NCBI GenBank assembly: GCA_963773835.1
Contig: CAVZCQ010000004.1
Coordinates: forward strand, 1 to 64,000
Source: JOPF136 sp963773835
GTDB taxonomy: Bacteria; Acidobacteriota; Terriglobia; Acidiferrales; UBA7541
Reading direction: 5' to 3'
Length of the DNA stretch: 64,000 nt
Shown: piece by piece, positions 8,110 to 17,300 of the stretch
Layout: each line of letters begins with the position of its first letter
Numbering within the stretch: position 1 is the first letter of the stretch
Translations under genes and position numbers: made by a program
Notes under the pieces: generated by a model
Seen by the model: the letters and a program-made list of their open reading frames with translations, nothing else
Database searches by the model: none
What the model was told of the DNA's origin: nothing

Positions 8110-9102
8110 TCAGACCGCGAGTCCGTTACGGCTCGGCCCGGCGGCCGTAAAAACCCTCTCCAGTTCATTTACCAAATCGGCATCCCACCAGCCGCGCTTC
8201 ACTTCCTCGCGCATAATCGCGAACGCCTGCTCCTGCGGGAGAGCTTTACGGTAGGGGCGATCCGTGGTGAGCGCGTCATAGATATCCACGGCGGTGAGGA
8301 TGCGGGCGGTGAAAGGAATCTGGTCGCCTTTCAGACCATCGGGGTATCCGCTGCCGTCCATTTTTTCGTGGTGATGCCGGATAATGGGCAGGACGTGGCG
8401 GAACGACTTCAGCGGTGCGCAGATGCGTTCACCCACGATGGGGTGATCCTCCATGACCTTGCGCTCCTCTGGCAAGAGCGGGCCGGGCTTTTGCAGGATG
8501 TGCTCGGGAACGGCCACCTTGCCCAGATCGTGGACGATCCCGCCCCGGCGGAGTGCGACTCGCAGCTCTTCCTTCAGGCCCAGGCGCTCTGCGAGCCTCA
8601 CCGAGTACGCAGAGAGGCGGTTGCAGTGGCCCTCCGTGTATAGATCTTTCGCCTCGATGCTGATCGCGAGACTGAAGAGAACCGTCTCGGCGTTCTCTAG
8701 CTCGTCGGTAAACTGCTTCAAGCGCAGCAGTGAGCGGACGCGGGCCAGCAATTCTGCGCGGTCCACGGGCTTGTTCAGAAAATCGTCGGCGCCGCAATCG
8801 ATTCCCTGAATGCGGTCATCCGTGCTGTCCAGTGCTGTGACCAGAACAACCGGGATGAGGCGGGTGGCGCCGTTAGACTTGAGTTCGCGGCAGACCTCGA
8901 ACCCGGTGCGGCCCGGCATCATGACGTCGAGCAGGACGATGTCGATCTCCTGTGTCTTGAACGCTTCGAGCGCCTCCTCCCCATTCGTGGCGCAGACCAC
9001 ACGGTAGCCCTCCATCTCGAGCAGCTCCAAAAGAAGTTCGAGGTTTGCCTGCTGATCGTCCGCGACGAGAACCGTCGCCGACCGGGATGCCATTTCAGCC
9101 AT
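8110..9102 (-). CDS. Response regulator with HD-GYP phosphodiesterase domain (RpfG-like)
   Basis: A 330-residue protein: receiver (residues about 9-125; Asp59 in LLDVMMPG; Lys111 in NKPVDR), a linker helix, then an HD-GYP domain with GGIVHDLGKV (HD 191-192), HHHEKMDGSGYPDG (GYP 252-254) and VDIYDALTTDRPYR. HD-GYP domains of this type hydrolyse cyclic di-GMP; all the usual metal-binding residues are visible, so activity is expected. The ATG has GGAGGG about nine bases upstream. It lies between the PAS-repeat kinase and a PilZ protein on the same strand, so the block could form a local cyclic di-GMP circuit. A close paralogue with the same architecture is encoded near 30 kb. Confidence 0.9.
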   Translation of the reverse strand: MAEMASRSATVLVADDQQANLELLLELLEMEGYRVVCATNGEEALEAFKTQEIDIVLLDVMMPGRTGFEVCRELKSNGATRLIPVVLVTALDSTDDRIQGIDCGADDFLNKPVDRAELLARVRSLLRLKQFTDELENAETVLFSLAISIEAKDLYTEGHCNRLSAYSVRLAERLGLKEELRVALRRGGIVHDLGKVAVPEHILQKPGPLLPEERKVMEDHPIVGERICAPLKSFRHVLPIIRHHHEKMDGSGYPDGLKGDQIPFTARILTAVDIYDALTTDRPYRKALPQEQAFAIMREEVKRGWWDADLVNELERVFTAAGPSRNGLAV

Positions 9103-9471
9103 GAGATAGACCCTCCGAAGGTTTCGGCCGCGCAGGCCGGAATCTACCGACTGATTCGCTCGCTCTCATATAATTCACACCGATCCATCAACGAGTTTGA
9201 ATGCTCATGAGAGATGGTTGTTTTTATTGAGCATCTCGTCTACAGTCCCTTAGAGTCTCAAGAATATCCCGGGGAAGCCTCGGTGTCCGTTGCCGCAACT
9301 TTTCCGGGCATGGCCGCATCCCGAAACAATCGCCCGCTGCCCCGCGATTCGATTGAAGATTCGAATGTTCTCTTCGAAACGGACGGACGCTCGTCACTCT
9401 ACAGAATCGTTCGTCAGCCGGCCAAGAGAGGCATTGTTGGGCCGAAATGCAATCACGGGTGCAAGCGCTGA
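9103..9471. other. Intergenic stretch, no gene supported
   Basis: Upstream region of the HD-GYP gene. It is visibly richer in A/T than the flanking genes (for example the TTTTTATTGAGCATCTCG stretch), so a promoter is plausible, but I cannot assign -35/-10 boxes with confidence. A short open frame on the plus strand has no family resemblance. Confidence 0.4.
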
Positions 9472-10191
9472 TCACGCGCCCGATCGGGATGGCGAGTCCG
9501 GGTCGGTCTGCGTCAGGATGAGCGGCAGCAGGAATTCCTCCAGCCGGATGCTGTCAGCAGCCCCCATGTTTTCAAATTGAACGCCCATGCGATCGTCTCC
9601 CACCAAACTCATGATACACGCCCACGCGCGGAGGGTCGGCGTTCCTGGCGCAAATTCCAGGCTGAATTGAATTCTGGACCCTACGGAGAATATCTCAGCA
9701 GCCTCCACCAGCATGCCGTTGAAGCTGATGTCGATTGTCATGCCCTGTACCCGCAGTTGGCTGGATTCCAGAATCACTTTGGAGTAGCGCCGAACCAGGG
9801 TGAATCGTCGCCTCTCGCGAACTATCGTTCCTTCTGTAGCGCGAACCAGTCGTAGCAGGCCTTGCCGTTGGACGGGCTTGAACAGGAAAAAAGTAGCGCC
9901 GGCTTGGAAGGCGCGCGTCAGAACGGTACGATCGGTTTCACCGGTGATGATCACGATTGGAGTCTTCTGGTTTAAGCCCGCGGCGCGCATCTGCTGCGCT
10001 AGTTCGATTCCGTCCGGCGGCGGCATGCGCACGTCGAGGAACACAGCTTCGAATTTCTCCTCCCGGAAGTGTGCTGCGACCTGGGTGGAATCAGTGACGG
10101 TACGCGACTCTATCCCGGCCGTTCCCAACACATCGTGAATCAGCTCGCACACGAGGGGGTCATCGTCCACCACGAGAACTCTACCGGGCAT
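9472..10191 (-). CDS. Receiver-PilZ response regulator
   Basis: A 239-residue protein. The receiver comprises residues about 4-115 (VVDDD, FLDVRMPP with Asp53, ITGE, FKPV). It is followed by a PilZ domain with the Arg-rich motif RERRRFTLVRR at about 125-135 and DISFNG at 154-159, close to the RxxxR and D/NxSxxG motifs that bind cyclic di-GMP. It is expected to be an effector that joins a phosphorylation signal to cyclic di-GMP. The ATG has an AGAGGA site at proper spacing. It is the outermost gene of the block bounded by the tRNA repeat. Confidence 0.85.
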   Translation of the reverse strand: MPGRVLVVDDDPLVCELIHDVLGTAGIESRTVTDSTQVAAHFREEKFEAVFLDVRMPPPDGIELAQQMRAAGLNQKTPIVIITGETDRTVLTRAFQAGATFFLFKPVQRQGLLRLVRATEGTIVRERRRFTLVRRYSKVILESSQLRVQGMTIDISFNGMLVEAAEIFSVGSRIQFSLEFAPGTPTLRAWACIMSLVGDDRMGVQFENMGAADSIRLEEFLLPLILTQTDPDSPSRSGA

Positions 10192-10659
10192 GTTCCTCTC
10201 TCCCTCGTGGCCTTCGCAGAATCTGGCCTGTCTCCGCTGGTTGTACCGGATTTGGCTTCTAAATGGGGCTACTAGCTCTTCCTCAACCCGCGCTCGTTTT
10301 GTTCGATTTCGGAAGCGAAATTGACGCTTAACCGGACATCGCGGTCCTCAGACGGGGTTTTAGAAACCTAAGGCATCCGGCTGCCACCACTCGGGGATAC
10401 AACGCTGATATCGGAGACTGACCCGGAACCACAGCATCCACGGGTGCGGTCAGTCTGGTACCTTCAGGATGTAATTGCCAAACGCTTGGCGTCACTCCTC
10501 GAGCGAGGGATAAGGAATTTCAGGTTTGATCCCCACCGCCCCTACCAAATCCTTGTCCACCTGCAATTGACCGCAGGACGCTTACGCGCCCACCACGCCT
10601 CTCCTGGAAAACGCGGCCTCACGCCGGCTCCCGATGCCTCCCGATGGCCTCTGCTCACC
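10192..10659. other. Intergenic stretch containing the second att-like repeat
   Basis: No gene is supported. Its main content is the partial copy of the tRNA-Lys 3' end listed next. Beyond it, the sequence up to the end of the TonB-receptor gene shows nothing recognisable. Confidence 0.5.
10523..10548 (+). repeat. Direct repeat copy 2: partial tRNA-Lys 3' end
   Basis: 25 of 26 bases match the 3' end of the tRNA-Lys gene including CCA. The single change (C to T) turns the T-loop TTCGA into TTTGA. There is no tRNA body upstream, so this is a non-functional copy, as expected for the distal attachment site of an element inserted in the tRNA. Confidence 0.7.
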
Positions 10660-13600
10660 CTAGAACGTAAACCGCACGCTGGCTTGCAGCCGGCGCGCTT
10701 CCGTGCCGTCAGGGTTCAGTGCGTCTCCGCTGCCCGTGCCGGCGCCGAAGAAGGTAACGGGTTTGAGACACGGCGTGTTGCCTGCACCGCATGTCCCAAC
10801 CGAACTGCTTTCAGTAAAGGCTCCCGTATTCACGCTCGTCGGCGACCAGGTGTTGCTGACGTTGAATGCCTCCAGGTTGAGGTACAGCCGGTACCGTTCG
10901 CCTATGGGAATAATCTTGCTGATGCGTATGTCGGCGCGATACGTCGGCGGCGCCAACACGCTGTTCACGGGCAAAAACGGCACGCGCCCGCTCAAGCCGT
11001 AGCCATTGATGGAGAAGTTGCTGAACATGCCGGCAACCGGAGTGCCGGACGTCCGGATCGTGGGGCTTCCGTAGGGCCGGTTGCTGCTCGCCAGCATGAT
11101 CGTGGAAAACTCCCAGTTGTTCAGCACGTACTTGGAGAAGGCATCGCTCCCATGAGTGAAGGTAGGAGCCCAAATCAGCGCTGCCACCAGCCGCTGGGGC
11201 TGATCTTCCTGGCCGTCTCCCATGTCCAGCCTGTAATTTCCGTTCACCAGCCAGGCGTTGGCACTGCTGAGGAAGATGTTCTGGTTTGCCTGCCCGAAGC
11301 CCTGCCCATCGTCGTATTCGTGCGACCACGTGTAGGATATATCCGCCTGGAAGCCGTACGAAAACCGCTTCTGGACCTGTAGCGTGAACCCCGTGTAGTA
11401 GCTGGATACGCCGTTCGTGTCTTCGTACATCCCCCCAAAGTTCGCATTGGGCCGCGCCCCGCTCACTCCGCCGACTCCCAGCAACACCGGCGTCGTATAG
11501 CTGCCCACGAGCGCTCCGGCCGCATTCTCTAGATGGTACGTAGCCGTGGTGGTGTTCGTGGCCGGAGGCAGGTTCGTATCGAAAACACTGTACAGATGGA
11601 TTCCCCGGCTCCAGATGTAGGAGGCGGTTACCGAAAAGTTATGGGAGAACTCGTGCTCGATCGCAAACACGCCCTGCTCGGAGTACGGCGTCTTCAGGTT
11701 GGGCGCGGCGAACTGAATGGTATTGGAGGAAGTTGTCGCGGCACAGGCAGGAGGACTGGGGAAAATGGCGGGGAACACCGGTCCGCACATCTGCTGCGCC
11801 ATATTGCTTCCCGACAAGCTGAGCGACGACGTGGTGACCCCGTTGCCCGTGAACAGATCCTGCAGCGTCGCGCCCATGATCCGGGCGAAGAACAGCCCGT
11901 AGCCGGCGCGCACAACGGTCTTCTCTCCCAGCCGGTAGGCCAGCCCGATCCGCGGCATCAGGTTTGTGGCCTGAGAGTTGACGTGGCACGTCAGGGGCGC
12001 CGCCGGATTGCACACCTTGGGTTGAGGAAGCTGGGAATACTCATATCGCGCGCCGAAATTTACGGTCAGCCTGTTCGTGGCTCGCCACTGGTCGGCCGCG
12101 TAGAAGCCGTAATAGTTGATCCGGGTATTGAGAGCCGGATTCCCGAAGGTCTGGGTGTACGAAGCCCAGTTCTTGGCATTGGTCGCGTTTCCCGAAAAGT
12201 CCTCGGCGAAAGTGGACAAGTTCTGGTACGTGTAGCTTCCATGGACGTTTTGTATGAAGAAGCTGTAATCGTTCGTGGTTGCAAAGTCCATGCCGAACTT
12301 GAAAATGTGTCTGCCCCGGGTCCAGGAAACATCGTCGGCGATTTCGTTGCGTGTCTCGCTGGGTTCCACGCGAGGAATGTAATTCGCCGCGCCCAGTGTC
12401 ACCCCGGCCGCACTCACATCCAGGAATCCCAGTGCCCCGTTCAGGCCGGGATTGACGTTGTCGCCCTGGAGATCCGTGTTATACCCATAACGGAAGTTGT
12501 TCACCAGGTTGGAACTCAAGATCGACGTCCAGGTGGCCTTCCCGTTGCGCACACGGGCGTAATCGTCTCCATTGTTGTTGACCCCCCCTCCGCTCGTGGA
12601 CGCGATCAGAGTCTGCTGCAAACCATTGGGCGATACGAAGCGCATGTAATTGAAGCTGAAGCTGAAGGTGTTCTTGTCCGAAAAGTGATAGTCGATGCGG
12701 CCAAAAGCCAGGTCCTGGTCTGCGCTGCGCGGAACCAGCCCGAAAAACCGGGGAAGCAGGGCGTTGATGGCGCTGCATTGCGCCGGCGTTACTGTGGTTG
12801 CCGGGTCGCCGCAACCCAGCGGGGTTGCGGGATTCGCCGCGCTGTAAGGAACGAACGTCTGGGTCGCGGAGTTGATGTTGGTGTTCAGGTAGCTGTCCAC
12901 AATCGGCGAATTGATTCTCGTAAAGTCGCCGTTGGCAAAGAAAAACAGCTTGTCCTTGATGATCGGCCCGCCCACGCTGGCACCGGCTTGCAGCCGCCAC
13001 GCGTCCGGGTTCACCGTGGCAAACGGGTCGCGCGCGACCATGTCCTGGTTCCGGTAGAAATAGTAAGCCGTTCCGTGATAATTGTTGGTTCCGCTCCGGG
13101 TGACGGTATTCACCACGCCGCCCATGGCGTTGCCGTATTCGGCTGAAAAATTCGCCGAAACCACCTGGAATTCCTGCACCGCATCCTGGGAGATCTGCGA
13201 CGCGATCCGCGTGCGGCCGTTGTTCTCGCCGTAGAATTGCTCGGTCGCATCGTTGCCGTCGAGCAGGAAGCTGTTGCCGTTCGCTACACCTCGGAAAGTG
13301 AGCAGCCCGAAGTTCCCGTCGTTGGTCACGCCCGGCGTGAGCAATACAAACGTGTCCACCCGGCGGCCGTTGATGGGCAGGTCCATAATTTGCCGCGAGT
13401 CAATCACCTGCGACACGTCCGTTTTCGTCTCGTCCACCAGCGGCGCGCTTCCGATCACCTCCACCCGCGTGCTCGCGCTGGCCACCGTAAGCGTCACCAC
13501 TAGGTTGAGATCCTGGCCGACGGCCAGTGCGATCTCTTTGACTTCATATTTGGCGAATCCCTGCTTCTCCACGGTCACTGCATAACCGGTCGCGGGCACC

Positions 13601-13839
13601 AGAGGCGGCGCGTTGAATACGCCTCCGCCCGTGGTATGCAGCGTAATGCTGATGCCCTTGGACTTGTTGGACACCACCACTTGTGCATCGGGAACGACTG
13701 CCCCCGTCGAGTCACGAACAATCCCCGAAATTGTCGCGAGCCCGGCAATCACCTGCGCGACGGCCGTGCGGCTCGCCACCGAAAGCAGGAAAAGCGTTCC
13801 AAGAACCAACACCACCACTGCCCTGAACATTCGGCGCAT
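10660..13839 (-). CDS. Oar-like TonB-dependent outer-membrane receptor with carboxypeptidase-regulatory domain
   Basis: A 1059-residue protein with a signal peptide (hydrophobic residues about 6-28, ending TAVAQ). A carboxypeptidase-regulatory/SusC-like beta-sandwich follows at about 35-120 (GIVRDSTGAVVPDAQVVV), then a plug domain (DLPINGRRVDTFVLLTPGV, FRGVANGNSFLLDG) and a long beta-barrel ending in RFTF, the usual outer-membrane C-terminal Phe. The ATG chosen has GGGAGG upstream; the longer open frame begins at a TTG inside that ribosome site. Such proteins are numerous in Acidobacteriota and are thought to import large substrates or take part in surface assembly; the substrate is unknown. 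It is divergent from the giant propeller protein. Confidence 0.9.
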   Translation of the reverse strand: MRRMFRAVVVLVLGTLFLLSVASRTAVAQVIAGLATISGIVRDSTGAVVPDAQVVVSNKSKGISITLHTTGGGVFNAPPLVPATGYAVTVEKQGFAKYEVKEIALAVGQDLNLVVTLTVASASTRVEVIGSAPLVDETKTDVSQVIDSRQIMDLPINGRRVDTFVLLTPGVTNDGNFGLLTFRGVANGNSFLLDGNDATEQFYGENNGRTRIASQISQDAVQEFQVVSANFSAEYGNAMGGVVNTVTRSGTNNYHGTAYYFYRNQDMVARDPFATVNPDAWRLQAGASVGGPIIKDKLFFFANGDFTRINSPIVDSYLNTNINSATQTFVPYSAANPATPLGCGDPATTVTPAQCSAINALLPRFFGLVPRSADQDLAFGRIDYHFSDKNTFSFSFNYMRFVSPNGLQQTLIASTSGGGVNNNGDDYARVRNGKATWTSILSSNLVNNFRYGYNTDLQGDNVNPGLNGALGFLDVSAAGVTLGAANYIPRVEPSETRNEIADDVSWTRGRHIFKFGMDFATTNDYSFFIQNVHGSYTYQNLSTFAEDFSGNATNAKNWASYTQTFGNPALNTRINYYGFYAADQWRATNRLTVNFGARYEYSQLPQPKVCNPAAPLTCHVNSQATNLMPRIGLAYRLGEKTVVRAGYGLFFARIMGATLQDLFTGNGVTTSSLSLSGSNMAQQMCGPVFPAIFPSPPACAATTSSNTIQFAAPNLKTPYSEQGVFAIEHEFSHNFSVTASYIWSRGIHLYSVFDTNLPPATNTTTATYHLENAAGALVGSYTTPVLLGVGGVSGARPNANFGGMYEDTNGVSSYYTGFTLQVQKRFSYGFQADISYTWSHEYDDGQGFGQANQNIFLSSANAWLVNGNYRLDMGDGQEDQPQRLVAALIWAPTFTHGSDAFSKYVLNNWEFSTIMLASSNRPYGSPTIRTSGTPVAGMFSNFSINGYGLSGRVPFLPVNSVLAPPTYRADIRISKIIPIGERYRLYLNLEAFNVSNTWSPTSVNTGAFTESSSVGTCGAGNTPCLKPVTFFGAGTGSGDALNPDGTEARRLQASVRFTF

Positions 13840-14351
13840 ACATCCTCCCAAGGCGCTGCCTGCGGCAGATACTAGTCGTTCGGCCTGCTAGGTGCAATAC
13901 CGTTGGAAGTTTTCAACAGGTTTGCGGGAAGATGAAGCTACGGTAACAAGAGCCCCACAAATCCTCTGCGATCTATGAACCTGCGCCTGTGACTTTGAAT
14001 CCGTGATCGAGATGGTTCCCGGCTGGAAGTGGCAATTGGGCGCAGGTCCTCACATCGCCCCGCAAGTCGCTGGTCGGCACTAAGCCGCGGCTCCGGGTCT
14101 TCGTTTCTTGCGCGAGACTAACGCCATCCGTCAGGCGCCCCCCCAATCTCGAGGCTCCAATCGATGCTGGCTGTCGCGAAATGATTTGTGAGCCTTAGCG
14201 GCAGTCCTGGAACGGGAGAGAGGAACACCTGAGGCTGGACGGAGAACAAATGCCATGTTATACATGGTGTAATTCCACCCTTTGTGCCGCAGCGTGACGG
14301 ACAGTAGGCGGCCCGGCACGCGGGGATGATTCATCCCCTGGGAGGTGGACT
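13840..14351. other. Divergent intergenic region
   Basis: Separates the Oar-like receptor from the secreted propeller protein and should hold both promoters. At 14253-14267 there is a small perfect dyad, CCATGT-TAT-ACATGG, about 85 bases before the propeller gene; it could be an operator, but its short arms make that weak. No gene is supported. Confidence 0.4.
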
Positions 14352-17300
14352 GTGTTCGGCCTTCACTCACCGGGCATCAAGTCCCGCGAGTCTCTCCTCG
14401 ATTCTAGCGAATGGTCTGTGCTCGTCAGGTTGGCAAAGGGCTTGGTTGCCGCTCTGCTGCTCTACGCAATCATTCCAGCGAACGTGTTTGGGCAGAACTG
14501 GCAGGAACCGCCTCCGCCCCCCGCTCCGTTTCCCCAGAAGCAATTTCCGGCGGCGAAACAAAAGAGACCGCCTGCCGAGGCCGGGGATGAAGCTGCCACC
14601 GGCGTCAAGTCCGCCGCTGGCTCGCCTCTCACGAATGGAGAAAAGGACAGCCCCGAGGCGATTCGGAAGCGTCAGGAATGGTTTTACAAACAGCGCAGCT
14701 CGGTGAACGGGCACATCCCCGCCGGGGCACGTCTGAAAGCCCTGCAGCACATGCAGCGCATGATGGAGGCGGAAGGGAAGCCGGTGCGGCGCGCGGATGG
14801 AAGCTACACGGCGGCGGGACAGCAATCTGGTGGAACAGCCTGGACACCGGTCGGACCGACGCCGACAACGGGAGGAACGTTTAGCCCGGTCACGGGCCGC
14901 ATCACTACGATTGCAGTCGATCCTTCCGACTCGACCGGAAATACCCTGCTGCTCGGAGGGGCGCAAGGCGGAATCTGGCGCTCAACGGATGCGGGCGCGA
15001 GCTGGACTGCCGTGGGGGATCAGAATCCTTCGCTGGCCATGGGCTCGATTGCTTTTGCCCCCTCGTCGCCCGGTACCGTGTATGCGGGAACTGGGGAACA
15101 GGCGGCTTTCGGGTTCGACATCTATTATGGTGCGGGCGTTTTGAAGTCCACCGACCACGGGCAGACCTGGACGCAGACTTGCACCACGCCCGGGCCCTCA
15201 TGTCCTTTCATCGGCCCTTATCTGGACGTGAATGGGGGCTATTACACCTTTGGGGGTGCGCGGATCAGCTATGTGGCAGTCAATCCCACCAACCCGACAT
15301 TGGTTTTGGTAGCCGCTCAGTTCCTATTGGAAGGCCCGCAGGAAGGTGTCTATTGCAGCCAGGACGGCGGGGCGACGTGGACAAACGTGCTGCCGGACGA
15401 AATGGCCACTTTCGTCGGTTTCGCTTCCCCCAGCGTGGCCTATGCTGCGCTGGGCAACGTGTTAGGAAGCTCGCCCGGTGCGCCTAACGGCAACGGGATT
15501 TACAAGGCAACAGGAATCGGCAGCACCTGCAGTTCAATCAAGTTCATGCTGGTAGGCGGATCGGGACTGCCCTCTCAGGCCAGCATGGGCCGCATCGATC
15601 TGGGAATTGCCCCGAGCGATTCAAACACGGTCTATGCCTCGATTTCCGACGCCTCCAACGTCTCCAGCAAGAACCTGGGCGTGTATGTGACCACCAACGG
15701 GGGCGCGAACTGGCTGCAAACCGGCGCTCCAGACGTTTGCCAGGACCAGTGCTGGTACGACAACGTAGTGAAAGTGGACCCCACCAACAAGCAAGACGCG
15801 TTCTTCGGCGGCGCCGCTGTGGTGACCACGAGCGGCAACTCGCCGAGCTGGGTGGTGCGAACGCAGAACGGAGGCACAAACTGGTCCTCGGTGATTCCCA
15901 ATTCTTCGTCCGGGGATCCCGGCGTCCCCCATGTGGATAGCCACGCCATGGCGTTCGTGAAGCTTCCCGGAGGCAAGATGCGCCTCTATCTGGGCAACGA
16001 CGGGGGAATCTGGCGCACGGACGACGCGGAGGCCGCCACGATCACCTGGACGAATTTGAATAATCCATCGCTGACGCTGACTCAGTTCTATCCCTCTATT
16101 TCGATTCATCCCTCGTCGTCGCAGGTGGCCTTTGGCGGCACGCAGGATAATGGCAGCCAGGATTACCAGAGCGGGACGTCCTGGGTGGACAACCGCCTGT
16201 GCGGTGACGGAACTGCGACTGCCATTGACACGCAGATTCCGAGCACGGTCTATGTGACCTGCCCGAACTTCGGAGGTGGCTTCCCGGTTTTTGCCTCCTA
16301 TCAGGGCGGCGCGCTCGGCACCTTTTTCCTGGCGAACAATGGCATCAATCCGAACGACACATCGAACTTCGTGGCTCCCCTGGTCGTTGATCCCAACAAC
16401 CCGGACACCGTCTACTTTGCTGGCACCTCCGTCTATCAATCTCTGGATGCCGGAAACACCTGGGCCGTCATTCGGGGGCCTCTGGTGATAGGCTCTGGCG
16501 AGTCCCTGACGGCGATGGCCGTGTCGCCCCGGAATCCCGCGTTCGCGTTCGTGGGTTCGTCCGCTGGGAATGTATTTTATTCAAATTCTCTACTGACTCC
16601 CGGGCAAGGCTTTGTGCCTGAATACTCGGTGTCAGCGGTGCTCAGGAGGGGGGTGACGGCCGTTGCGTTTGACCCTTCGGACAGCACCGCGAGTACGGTG
16701 TACGTTAGCCTGTCCGGTTTTTCTTTCGTAGGCTCCGACGCGCTGGGAAATTACATCGACGATCCGGGAGGCCACATCTTCAAGACAACGGTCGGAGGCA
16801 CAACCGCGGTGGACGTGAGCTGCTCGGTCGCAAACTGTTCGGCGCCTGCGGCGACAGACCTTCCCAATATTCCCGTGAACGACCTGTTGCTCGACCCCGA
16901 TGTGCCGGGAATTCTTTATGCAGCCACGGACTTGGGCGTATACGTGGGGAACTGTTCGGCCACTCCGTGCACCTGGAGCACGCTGGGCACCAGCCTTCCG
17001 AACGTGGCCGTGCTTTCGCTGCGGCTTCACGAGGCTTCACGCACGCTTCGCGCGGCCACTCACGGGCGCGGCGTGTGGGATCTGGCTCTGAACAACTTTG
17101 CGTTTACCGGGCCGCGAATCTTTTCTCTTTCGCCGGTCTCGACCAGCGCGGCGGGCGGCAGCGCGGTGACGCTCACCGTGAATGGCACGGGGCTCACCGG
17201 CGGCACGGTCCAGTGGAACGGAGGGACAACGGGAGTCACAACGCAAACGGGCGGCACCGATACCACGCTCACGGCGACGATTGACCCGTCCTTACTTGTC

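Noticed and set aside
9214..9471. Short plus-strand open frame between signalling genes
   Set aside because: No family resemblance, no ribosome site, and it lies in the presumed promoter region of the HD-GYP gene.
11533..13146. Long plus-strand open frame (537 aa) opposite the Oar-like receptor
   Set aside because: Arg/Gly/Val-rich antisense frame without motifs; the receptor frame has plug and barrel features.
14253..14267. CCATGT-TAT-ACATGG dyad as operator
   Set aside because: Arms of six bases occur often by chance; mentioned in the intergenic entry only.
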